From: Anaeramoeba flamelloides
Taxonomy: Eukaryota; Metamonada; Anaeramoebidae
Direction of reading: 5' to 3'
DNA length: 64,000 bases
Assembly: GCA_027625915.1 (NCBI GenBank)
Contig: JANTQA010000033.1
Coordinates: forward strand, 5,518,001 to 5,582,000
Below, in pieces: positions 11,157 to 22,700 of the stretch (its first letter is position 1; each line of letters begins with the position of its first letter). The translations under genes were made by a program, and so were the position numbers. The notes beneath the pieces are model-generated. The model ran no database searches and was not told the DNA's origin. It saw only the letters and a program-made list of their open reading frames with translations.

Positions 11157-12213
11157 TGTTGAGAAAATTTCTCTCATAAAAAAAAAATTTTTTTTTAATA
11201 ACTGAGAAAATTAAGACAAAAATTAAACAAATTCAATTGATAATTTTTAAATTCACTGTAAACCCTGTGTTTTTTACCTTCAAAAGTGATTTGGTCTTAT
11301 CCATATCATTGATAAATGCTTAGATGTTATATTTGACTAAGAAAAAAAAAAAAAACGTACAGATTTTATTAACAGGTTTTTATGATTTGGAAATAGATTT
11401 TCATAACTACTCAAAACCTTATTGAAGAAGTGATTTTTGTAATGAGGTTCTGTAAAATTCCTTTCTTATCAAATAAAGAGCAAATTCCAAATAAATTCAG
11501 AGACCTTGAAAAATATCATCCTTTTCTATTTGTTAAGATGAATAAGATCTTTACTACACTGAATAAAATTTTATTTTACAAACAATGGTGAATATTGGAC
11601 TTTTCATTTTTTATTCTATTAAAAATACCTACTGGCCACAAAATATAAATTAAGAGTAGTACTGATATACAGTGAAAATCTTGAAATTACTTCTCTTCTT
11701 GGTACCTTGGGAACAAATAACTGCATTGAAAAAAAAACATTGGATAAATTTCTTTATCTGTGTATTTTTAAACACTTGGTAAATGAGCTTTAAAAAGCAG
11801 AAAAGGAAATAAAAAAGATAAAAAGACCAAAAAAATAATATATTTTTACCAGAAATAATTTTTTTATACTGTGAAGAAAAGGTTTTATTAATCTTTATCA
11901 ATATTTAAATTTAATATTTTTTAATTATTTGAAGTGTTCATTTAAAACGTAGATCGGTATTACAAGTATTTAGAAAAAATAAATTCTAATATCATAGCAC
12001 GACTATTAGTAAAGTAAAAAAAGGACAGTGAGATAATTAGTACCATTCTAATGGCATTTTGGTAAAAACTTAAAAAGGAATTTTACCAATAATAAGACAA
12101 ATGTAATGGAAAAGAGGATTTCTAACAAATCAATATAGTTTTCAATTCAAAAATCTTGAAATTTACCTTTCCAAAAGATTAATTTTTTTTTTTTTCACTA
12201 AATACACTTGAAT

Positions 12214-12688
12214 ATAGTATTGAAAATAACCTAGAAATATTTTTAATTATGAAAATTCGGGAAATTGTTTTGAAATTTTTTTCTCTTTAATCAAATCCTA
12301 TTTATAAATAACCATTTTTTTTAAGAACCTAGTAACAAACAACCCCTAACGTTCCTTAAAGTGTGCGCTTATATAATAATTCAAGTGATTGTTTAATGGA
12401 ATAGTGGATTACTTATTTTGAAAAAAAATTGAGTTTTATAGAGGCTTTATATATGTGTTTGGAAAAAGGATAATTTTTATTCTTGTTTTTTGATTTACTG
12501 AATAGTGTTTTAATCAAGTACATTTTAATTAATCAACATTCTAATAAGTGTTTAGTTATAATATTTAAAAGTTTGATTCTTAAATAAAAGAAATTATTTC
12601 ACAATTACACAAAAATTTTACTATTATTAAAAATTAAAAATCATTCCCTGTGTTATTTTCGTACCTGGTATTTTTTTCAATACTATAA
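12214..12688 (+). mobile_element. MITE family A, copy 1
   Basis: A non-coding element of ~475 bp bounded by inverted ends: atagtattgaaa on the left and its complement on the right. The right end has the two-unit A-rich terminal pattern followed by the complement of GATTTTTAATT. The left end keeps only one unit. The interior matches 57540-57850 in the same orientation, for example 'cttgttttttgatt', 'gaatagtgtttt' and 'cattctaataagtg'. Diverged, so probably old. Confidence 0.75.
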
Positions 12689-13175
12689 TTGATAAATTTG
12701 ATCAAAACAAAAAATGAGAACTTTTCCCATCATATCCGATTATTTTTTTTGCTGCAAACTTTTTAAATCCTGAATGAAATAATTAATTTTTTTTTCTGTG
12801 TCGGTATCAATACTTCATAACTAAATGCTAATGGAATGAGTTAGGAATAGAAATATCCATTTAAAAAGGAAAAATCTACATAAAATAAAATAATTTATGT
12901 CTCCCGAACACAAAAATAAAAATATCCAAAATTATTTCATAAAATGAAGTATATTATTTGTCGTAAAATTGATTATTATTATAACCAATTTAAAAAAAAA
13001 TATTCGTAAATTATATGCTAAATGAAGATAAATTAAAAATAAATAATCATTTCATAAAAAGAATAGTTTTAAAAATAAATGATATTATATAAATTCCAGA
13101 ATAATTCAAGCAAGTTGGAAGGAAAGGGAAAGAAATGAAATTTTTTTCCTAATTTTTGGATTTTTTTTGCACTGG

Positions 13176-13706
13176 CTATTTCCTATTCCAAGTTTTAAAT
13201 ATTTCCATTTGTTTCTCAAGATCTATATCCAAAAACTGTTCAAATAATTTAAAATCTTTAGGGTTTTTTAAGAGATCAAACATTGGTTGACATTTTGAGA
13301 TATCTTCAAGCTTTAATTGTTGTTTGGTATTATAGTCAAATTCTGGATCTGATGAAAGATAGGTTCGCTTGGCAATAAAACGGTTCTTTCTACTATTTTT
13401 TCTCTTTGATCTTTTGTATCTCGAAGTTAAGGAATTTCGTGATACATTTTTGACTGTTTGATTGTCATCTCGAGGGACGTATCTCATCATCGAAGAATCA
13501 AGGGGGCTTATTATTGTTGTGTTTAAAACTGGCTTTGTTGATCGATCAGCTTCAACAAACTTGGTAACAAGTAATTCTTCATGGTCATTTTCTTTTTCAT
13601 TACCTACTTCAGGTAAACGAAAAGAGACCCTTTTAGTTGGGGATTTGGCCAAATTTAAATTTGATCCAACCTTATTTATTTCGTCAAATTGCTGGGTTGT
13701 GCTCAT
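13176..13706 (-). CDS. Small protein with PP1-docking motif and partial RGS-like C-terminus
   Basis: A single exon of 176 aa. I do not recognise the protein as a whole. Two things can be seen. First, KRVSFR at about residues 25-30 fits the RVxF consensus (basic residue, Val, x, Phe) that docks proteins on the catalytic subunit of protein phosphatase 1. Second, the last ~35 residues (from QPMFDLLKNPKDF through FEQFLDIDLEKQM to FKTW) resemble the first part of an RGS box, but the stop follows at once, so no complete RGS domain is present. A basic Lys/Arg-rich stretch lies near residues 92-115. Codon use is less A/T-extreme than the flanks, which supports a real gene. The start is the first ATG, followed by an uninterrupted frame. 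A PP1 regulator or scaffold role is only inferred. Confidence 0.65.
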   Translation of the reverse strand: MSTTQQFDEINKVGSNLNLAKSPTKRVSFRLPEVGNEKENDHEELLVTKFVEADRSTKPVLNTTIISPLDSSMMRYVPRDDNQTVKNVSRNSLTSRYKRSKRKNSRKNRFIAKRTYLSSDPEFDYNTKQQLKLEDISKCQPMFDLLKNPKDFKLFEQFLDIDLEKQMEIFKTWNRK

Positions 13707-14400
13707 TATTTATTTTTGTGTTTTTGAAATAATAAGTAAAAAAAAGGAATGTTTTAAAATACAAAAGGAAGAAAAAAATGAACTTCAAAAACTCTATTTT
13801 CATTTAAAACTCTTTACTTTTACAAAAACACCAGAAAAAAATGTAAGAAGAAATAATTAAGTGATGTGGTTGTACTTTTCTTATGTTGATCTTTTTGAAA
13901 AGGTTAGATTTTTAAATTTGGAAAATGACGTTATGATCGAAAAATTAATTGTTTTTACATTTTTTTTTAGAATTTGGATATTTTTTTAGTTTTGATCTTA
14001 AATTAAGCATCAATTGGCTCAAAAAGGATACTGTGCTTGTTTTTGGTCTTTATAATTTGTATTTTTGAAAGAGTCTAATAAATATTCACTTTTTACAAAT
14101 ATAAAATTTTCTGAATTAGTGAGATTATAAATTTAATGGTATTTGTATTCAACACAATCATTCCTTATTCTCAATTCGTTTCTGTTTATATCATAAGAAA
14201 AGTTTAAAGATTTAGGGTTGAAAAAATCCGAATCAAATTTAGAAATTCTAAAAAGATGAAGAAATTTTAAGATTCAAATAGATCTTTAGGATCATACCTA
14301 AGGTCCAAAATAAATTTAATTCAAGTAGTATATTTGGATCAATAACTCTCTTTTTAGATTTTCACCATGCTGATATTTGATATTAAAGGGATTAGTGTAT

Positions 14401-14530
14401 CTGATAGATTTCTCTATAATCAAAAGTATGTTGTAATTGGGTGTAAATGTTATTAGTGTGCCATAGTTCACCATTGTTTCTATAGTTCTAAAAAATCTAT
14501 TTTCAATCTTATTGCACAATATATTATGAA
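14401..14530 (+). repeat. Repeat family D, copy 1
   Basis: This shares the order tagatttctctat, then tatgtt, then aattgggtg, then a tattagt block, then a 'tcttattgcacaa' end with 15305-15435. Moderate identity over ~130 bp. Noncoding. Confidence 0.55.
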
Positions 14531-15304
14531 ATTTTTTACTACTGTATTCTATGTAAAGAGTGTAAAAAAGTTTAATTACTAGTTAAAAATAAAAAGACTG
14601 TTTTTTTTTTTTTTTGTTATAGAAGACCTATACCTTAACATATCAAAGAAACCAATAATAACCAATAATTAAGTTTAGTATTGATTTCTTAAAGTTCTTT
14701 TATTTGAAAAAGCATATTAAAAATCAAGGATCAAATTGTAAAATTTATCTCAAAAAATAGAATAAATTTTTTCGCATAATTTTTATCTTTAAATCTCTAT
14801 CCAAGTATAAAATCTAAAATAGACCTTTTTTATTATTTTTAATAAATTAACTTTTTTGAAATATCTTTAATTTATAGTTTTAAACCAAATATTTGAAGGG
14901 GTCCTAATAGCAATCATTTTTACATTTCAGACAACCTTTTGTTCAAGGTTTTTTTGAAAAAGGGGATGAAAAAAAAAATGACAAAAAAAATGAACATTTT
15001 TTGCTTTTATACTAGGTTTAGGGCTTTAAAAAAAGAAAAAATTTCAATAAAACTGTGAAAAATATGAAAACTTTTTAATAAATTGCCTTTATTCCTAATA
15101 TAAAATTATCTAAAATTATCAAAGAATTTATCTTTAAAATTCACCACAACTTAAGTATATGATAGGGTAGTAACTTGGATGTCCCAATGGAAAAAGAAGA
15201 AAAAAGGTGCACTGATTATATTATGAAACACAGATTTTTGTTTTTCGGAATGTATTATTTTGATCATCATAGTAACTAAAGAAACTTTATTTCAGGGATT
15301 AACC

Positions 15305-15435
15305 TCACCATAGATTTCTCTATCATCAAACTATGTTTCAATTGGGTGGAAAAATTATATTAGTACTACATGGCTCAATTAGTTTCTTGCAAGGCTCAAA
15401 TAACTCTATTATAAATCTTATTGCACAAAAAATTA
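15305..15435 (+). repeat. Repeat family D, copy 2
   Basis: A direct repeat of 14401-14530. It carries 'tagatttctctatcatcaaa', 'caattgggtg' and 'aatcttattgcacaa' in the same order. Confidence 0.55.
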
Positions 15436-15967
15436 TTACTTTTTTGACTAAATGCTAAAAATTTAAAAAGTTTCATTTTGGAATTGTTTTCTTTAATTCC
15501 TTTTCTCAATCTAAAAATAAAAAACCCAAATAATAAGATTTAGGTATTTTAATAATTCATATTTCGGATTTCCAAAAGTAACTATTTATGAATTTTTAAA
15601 TTTCAAAGAATAACCAAATAATCACAACATAAACCCTAAAGACTGGCTAGTTTTTTCCCCTTTTATAAAACTGATTGTATCATCGATATATTTCCAATAT
15701 TTCAGAAATATTTTAGTCAAAAAAATCTATTCATGAATTTTGTAATTTTTGAAAAAAATCGAATTTTTTAGCAACTAATCTACATTTCGCCACAAATTAG
15801 AGAAAGTTATTTTATGACTTTGGAGTCTGAATATCGATAAACAAACGTTTAAATTATATACGAGATGCAGATTTTTTTTCTAAGAATCTTAGTTTTTCTG
15901 CTAATACAAGAACCATTTTAAATTAATGGTATAAACAATTATCATTACTTAACGAATTTATTTTTTA

Positions 15968-16036
15968 TAGACATTTGGATCATGGTCAACTAATACCATT
16001 AATCTAGTACACCCAATAACAACATATTTTGATCTT
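15968..16036 (-). repeat. Repeat family D, copy 3 (inverted fragment)
   Basis: The reverse complement contains 'gatcaaaatatgttgttatt' followed by 'gggtg', a 'tattag' block and 'ttgaccatgatcc', matching the central part of copies 1 and 2. Confidence 0.45.
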
Positions 16037-16770
16037 AAAATTATCCTTAATGCATGATAACCTTTAAATGGGATAAAATTTTAGTCTCTATATCTTTCCC
16101 ATTCCAGAAATATCTTTTTTTAAGGGTATTTAAATTGAAATGATAAAAAATTTTTCAACTTCATTTTCCATATTTTGATTTTATAAAGTGAGTTATCAAT
16201 GAAATAAGTTGATATTTATAGGTTTTTTGTGGGAATAAACTTGAAAGGACGTGAAAACTTATTCTATTTAAAAATCATATACCTATAAAGATTCTTCGTT
16301 CAGTAAAAATACAATAATAAAATTAAAACATAAGAAAAACAAATTTAAAGTACACATTAAAATTTAATCTTTCTATATATTTATTATCAGTATTAAAACT
16401 TTATTTAAAGAATCTTATTTCTTGTTTATAAACCGTATTTCTGATAAAAGGTTGCAGAAAATTTCAAGAATTATTGATAATTAAACTAAGTTAATTGTAG
16501 TATCATTCTAAAAGATAAGAACCACTTTAAAACATAAAAAAAAACACTCAAAGGAATAATTAAAACTGTAAAATCAAAACAGTAAAAAATAAAATTAAAT
16601 ATTTTAAAAATTGATCTGCCCTTTTATTTAAAATGAGAAATCTTTTTATGGGAAAATTATTAAATTTTAAATTTGGTCAAATTCTCATTTTTTGGGGAAA
16701 ATTGTCAAATTTCCAAATAGTCAATTCCATTGAAACATATCGACTGTAGGCATTTACAACGCCCTTTACT

Positions 16771-16826
16771 GGTAGGTTAAGGTATATTAGAGTATGTTAG
16801 AGTATGTTAGAGTAGGTTAGAGTATG
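16771..16826 (+). repeat. Tandem repeat, 10-bp period, ~5.5 copies
   Basis: Successive 10-mers read ggtaggttaa, ggtatattag, agtatgttag, agtatgttag, agtaggttag, agtatg. The consensus is AGTATGTTAG. It sits in a locally G-richer patch, 16735-16860. Confidence 0.85.
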
Positions 16827-17284
16827 CCTGGGTGGTTTGAATGGTATACTAGGAAATTGTGACATGGATTTTAAAGAAAAAAAATAATTAAGAGACCAAT
16901 TAGACTTTGGCAACTTGTTTTAAGGGGAAAAATTTTTCCACTTAACTTTGGTTGTTAAAATTGATTTTCTAACAAATTTATGAAAATACTTAGTATTAAT
17001 GATTTCAAAATTGTTGAAAATCAACAATTTAAGTAATGAAAATACTACCCATCACAAAATAATCTTTTTGATTTTTCCGCCCGCAATTAGAAAAAACCAT
17101 TAATAATCATCACACTAATAATAATAATCAAGAGACTCTTCAAAAATATGAAAAAATTCAATTTGATAATTTTGAAATTTGTTGAATTTGAAATTTAATA
17201 ATATACCCCTTATTTTATAAATTGTAAACAAAAAACATTATATAATCAATAAAAAGCTTTAAAGACGTTGAATTGGGAAAAAAT

Positions 17285-17515
17285 GCTTTATTATTTATTT
17301 CATAATAAAAAGATCAAAATTTTCATTTAACTTTCTAAAAAATTACATCTCCATAATAAAAAGAAACAACAAAAGTTCCCAAATTCTTAAAGGGGAATTA
17401 ATTCTTTAAACTTGTTTGCAGAAGTAAACAGTAGAAAAATTACATAATTAATAAAATATTTTTTTTGTAAAACTGAAGGTAAATTTCATTCCATTTCTTA
17501 AGAAAAAAATAGTAA
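17285..17515 (+). repeat. Repeat family B, copy 1
   Basis: The left part (cataataaaaagatcaaaat, then tttcattta) matches 35609-35640. The right part (gaaaaattacat, then aataaaatattttttt) matches 35881-35912. The interior, around agttccca, also matches. Noncoding and shares its layout with a copy inside a WD40-gene intron. Confidence 0.6.
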
Positions 17516-18499
17516 AAGTCAAGCGTTTATTATTTGAAGTCTCCTTTTCAAATAAAGTCGCAATTCATCTGGGTATTTTCTTGGAATTTTTTTTTTCTTC
17601 TTTATTTTCTCTTTCCTTTGTTCTATACATCAATCCAATAAAGGTCTTTCTCAATTCCTATATCTAGCTCATTTGGAATCAAACATCAAATGTTTCTGTT
17701 TTTATATTAGTAGACTATCTACATATTTTTTTCTTCTTATCTTATTTTTTCATTTTCCAACTGGCCAATATTGATATATAAAAAAATAAAATAATAAAAA
17801 TGATTAATTAAAATGAAAATAATCCATAGGTAATTATCTTTTTAACAATCAAATTCAATAGCACTGATGATTTTAGAGTTTTGACATTGATTTTGTAAAA
17901 GAAATTATAGGGTTATAATAGAAATTCTATTTATAAAATGGATACTCATCTAAAATAATAAATTAAAAAAATATACAATTTCGTTTTCAAGAACAACGAA
18001 TAATTAAATATGATCTATGTTTCACTTTTGAATAATCTCAAATATATAAAAACCTGATAATTTTAAAATCAAATAAAAAATAATAAACTAAAAAAAAGTT
18101 TAGTCACAATTTTTGAAATGAGCATTGCCGATTTTTTATTTACTGAATTTTCACTGAAAAAAAGGTAAAAAGAAAATTTTCTTCTAATAATTAAATTCAT
18201 TTTTAAAGATATTGCATTGCCTCAATTTTCTAAATGTTTGTTGGTATTTTTAAAGATCTTTTTTTTTTTCACATGATCTTTTTCAAAAAAATTAAAAATA
18301 AAAAAAAAAACAAGATAAATTATAAAAAATAATTTAAATCTAAAAAATATATTTTGGAGAAGAATATGAGAATATAATAACACAGAAATCACTTCCAATA
18401 ACATAAGAAAGTGAGTCAAAATTCTTGAAAAATAGCTTATTATTGAAAAAAATCCCTCTACCAACATGTGGTCCAGACATCTATATTTATTATTGTTAT

Positions 18500-18944
18500 T
18501 CTGAAAATTGTTTGGTTATTGATTGATACTTTCTTTTATATAAGATCAAACTTTTGATATTCTAACACATCACTTATTATAGTGAATGATTAATTAAATT
18601 GCAATCTTTCAAAACACCATTCAATCAATGAAAAAAACTTGAATAAAAATTATCAATTTTCATCCTAGAACAAACCTCTATCAAAACTCTATTTTCTCAA
18701 AAAGGAAGATCTACTCAGAGTTGTCAAACAATTAAATGGAGTACTCTATATACGCGCCACTTTTATGAACTTTATTTAGGTTTATTACTAGGTTTCATAA
18801 AAAAATTAGTAAAGTTATCAAAAGGATTTGATTGAAAATAAAAGAAATTATTTATTAATTACACAACAATTTTCCTAATATTGATAATTAATTTATAATT
18901 CTGGACTTCTTTTCATTCCACATATTTTTTTTTCAATAATATAT
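18500..18944 (-). mobile_element. MITE family A, copy 2 (reverse orientation)
   Basis: The reverse complement aligns with 57460-57850. Shared blocks are 'ctagtaataaacct', 'caattgtttgaca'-type sequence, and the complement of 'aaaacaccattcaatcaat' at 18609-18627. The outer end at 18920-18944 keeps the complement of the GAAAAAAA terminal unit. The low-coordinate end is poorly preserved. Confidence 0.6.
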
Positions 18945-19728
18945 GTTTAATTCAATATATTTTATCTTTTCAATAAGATAATTATTTACTTATAAGCTAA
19001 ATAATGGTAGTATTATTTAGAAAACAGTAATAATTTTTAAAAATTATTTTTATCACAGTCATTTTAGAAAAGAAATAACTTTTTTAGAATTCAAACTGTT
19101 TGAAAAGTTTTCAATTTTAAACAAGTAAAAAATAACCTTTAAATGATGTGCTTGGTTTGGTGTCTGAAGGAAAGCACATTTTTTAACTTTAAAACAATTT
19201 TATATTTTTGAAATTAAAAAAAAAAAGTACTCAATTTTTTAAAAATTAGATAAAAGTTTTAGAAATTTAAATTTGTACTGAACTCGAATAACTGACACAA
19301 AATAGTCATTTTGAGTATCTAGAAAAGCATTTTTCTCAAATTTCGTTTCCAAGTTATCCCCTTAATAGTTAATAAAAGGGGTTTGTTCAGAAAAAAAGTT
19401 TTTCGCTTCAAGTTGACACTTCTTTTATAAACAACTTACGAACATCTTATTTTTTAATACACCCATAAAAAAACAAACAACTAATCACTTTCAAAGAGTT
19501 AAAAAAAAGAAAAACATTTATCCATCAAATAAAAATCCACAAACGAAACTTAACGAATTTTGAAGAACAATTTTGAAATTGAAACATTAAAAAACAAGCT
19601 GTTAAGAAAGGAAAAGCTGATGTTAAAATTGAAATAAGAGAATGAGGTACATTCAAAAGGACTTGAGAAAAGAATTCCAAGTTTCATTTTTTTAAATAAA
19701 AAATACCTCTTGTTTTGACTTGTTGAAA

Positions 19729-22700
19729 ATGAACAAAGCGCTTCTAAGCAATGATTTAGAAAAGATCAAAAAATTGTTCTCTGCAAATTACAATTTAAAT
19801 CAACAAGATCGAAAGACGTATAACACAATTCTACACAAAGCATTTCAGTTTGGTTGCAACGAAGAAATATTGAATTATTTAATTTCGCAACCAATTGATT
19901 TTGATATAGAGAACGTACATGGGGAAACCTGTTTGTTTGACGCCATTCGTGGCCATTTTTCGATTGACATCATTCGAAAAGTTTGTCAACAAGTTTCTGA
20001 GGTCAATTTAATGAACTTCAAATCAGAAACTCCGCTCTTTGTCGCGTGCTATTGTCGGGGAAATTATGAAGTCATTGTAATGCTTTTAAACGAGTTTGGT
20101 GTTGAGTTTTATCCGCAGCATACTCCGACAACGATTTACTTACCTGTGTCAATGCAACACTCTGCACATGCCGAATTATCTAAACTAAGCATCCCAAATT
20201 TAAGGCAAAAAAAGCAATGCCGAAGGAGGAGAGACGAATGGCTCAAGCAAAAAAGACTAAACTCATTGAATAGATCAGTCTTGAGAAGGATCAGGAATTC
20301 AAAAGCTTACGACAGGGTGCTGCTTGAATTGCATTTCATTCGAGAAAATTTATTGAACATTGATGACCTCAAGTGGGTAATTACGCTTGGCGATCGCATT
20401 ACACGATTGGAATTATTTCCAAATGTGCTGTATCTTTCGATCCAGCACCAATTAGAAGAAAAGGTGATTGAATTTTTAATTGACTGCACCTTTTCATTCA
20501 AAAATGTTCAGAAGAAAAAGAAATCGGATGAAGCAGTTTTTTTGAATAATAAGAATACCAACAATGATAACAATGAGAAGATAAACAAGAACAAGAATAA
20601 TAACAAGAACAAAAACAATAACAATAACAATAACAAAAACAAGAACAAAAACAAGAACAAGAACTTTGAAAAGGAAAAGATCAAGAGTAAGATTAAATAT
20701 AAGAATAAAAATAAGAAAATAAATAAAAGTTCATTATTTATTTCCAATTTTTTTACAAGGATCTCTGTTTTACATAACTGCTGCAGGAATTTGAATTCTA
20801 AAAAAATTATTAAATTATTACTTGAAAAAGGATTTGATCTTAATCAAAAAAATATGCTTTCTCAAACGCCATTAATTTGTGCCTTTTCCGGAGATCCTAG
20901 CGAAGAAAGGTTAAAGTTAATTAAATGGCTAATTTTAAAAAAAAAGGCTGCTTTAAATTGCCAAGATGTTTTAGGTTGGACTTGCCTAAACTATGCTGTA
21001 TTTTGGAAATTCCCTTTAAATTTTATTCAATGGATGATCTCATTAGGCGCTACTAATTTTTATATTTGTAAAAAAAATAATGAAAACGAAATTAATGATA
21101 ATTTAGGTTTTAACTATCAGAGCATCTATCCAAAAAATAATTTTAAAAAAAATATTTTCATGAAATTTTCCAAATATAAACAAATAGATCCCAAATACCT
21201 ATTTAACAAATCATTTCAAAAAAATTTTGATTTTACTAATATCCCCATTTCCGTGAAAGATGATATTTATCAAGAAAACGATCGTCCAATCCCTTCTTTA
21301 TTTTCAATAGCAATAAGTGTTAATTCGAAAATTGAAATAATTAAATATTTTTACCAATTAGAAAAATCATATTTAAATAAACCACGCAATGAATTAATCA
21401 ACCAATTTTATGTCTTAAATAATAATGATAATCTTAAACATAACAACAAAAATAATAAAAACGATCTTAACAACAACAACAACAACACCAATAATAACAA
21501 CAACAATGACAACAACAACACCACCACCAACACCACTACCACCACCACCACCAACACCAACACCAACACCAACACCAACACCAACAATAACACAAATGAA
21601 AAATTAAAACAGAAATATTCTGGCGATTCTGATGATTCTGAAGATAATACACAAATTGGAGATCATAATCTCGAATATAATTCTAGTTATGATTATCCAA
21701 ATTTAATAAAAATTCGAAATAAAGGAATAATTGCACAAAATCCTTTACACTATGCAGTCTCAAATAATTGTTCAATTGAAATTTTAAAATATTTAATATT
21801 GGAATTAAAAATCGATCCAAATGTGTTGGATTCTCAAAACCATAATTCTTTACATTATGCATGTGCAAATAAAAGCAATATTAAAATCATTGAATTTTTA
21901 TTAAAAAATAATGCAAATCCTAACCAAAAAAATTATATGAATGCAACTCCACTTCATTTTGCTTGTTTAATGAATTTGGATTATCAAATTATTAAAAATT
22001 TAATAAAATATGGCGCAAACACAACTACTTCACACTACGGAACTTTATATTATTCGAGAACAATTTTGCCCAGAGATTTTTATTTGAATAACAAAATCAA
22101 AAAAGAAAAAGAATTGATCCAAATTAACAGAAAAGAAAAAAAAAAAAAGGAAAAGAAAAAAGAAAGAGAAAGCAAAGAAAAAAATAAAAGTGAAAAGGAA
22201 ATAAATCCAAAAAAAAAAACAAAAACAAAAACGAAAAACAAAAAACAATATATTTATAAAACAAATGCTTTACATTATATTTCGCAACATTCAAGACCAA
22301 ATATCAAAATTAGTAAATTATTAATTAAACATGGGGTCAAGATCATTCATCAAAACTCTTTTAATAAAAGAACACCACTTCATATTAGCTGTATCAAAAA
22401 TGGGAATCATGAATTTTTAAAATTATTAACTGAATCTGGCTCCAATTGGGAATCGCTTGATGAGTCGGAGTATAGCGCGTTTTTATACTATTTTTCCAAT
22501 TCTTCAAATATAACTCTAAAAACAGTAAAATATTTGAAACAAAATGGTATTAATTTATTTCAAAAGGATGAGGATGGCAATACTATTTTGCATCTGATAT
22601 ATTCAAATTTGAATTTGTTGCCTTATTCTTATTACCCCTTAATATCTAATGATGTCAATGATGAAAAAGTAATTCCCCGAAATAGTGAATTAATCCAAAT

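Larger units (their letters stand above)
9996..13175. other. Gene-free spacer with a foldback palindrome and a MITE
   Basis: No coding exon is seen. It contains the long foldback at 10590-11156 and MITE family A copy 1 at 12214-12688 (separate entries). The remainder is A/T-rich with no recognisable RNA gene. The 83-codon minus-strand frame at 11650-11901 has noncoding-like composition. Confidence 0.6.
13707..19728. other. 6-kb gene-free spacer with repeats B, D, A and a 10-bp tandem array
   Basis: No exon is visible. It contains repeat family D (three copies, 14401-16035), a 10-bp tandem array (16771-16826), repeat family B copy 1 (17285-17515) and a reversed MITE family A copy (18500-18944). 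A 9-bp perfect stem with a 3-base loop (aattgttga/tcaacaatt) lies at about 17011-17031. The last ~750 bases are presumably the promoter and leader of the ankyrin gene. Confidence 0.6.
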
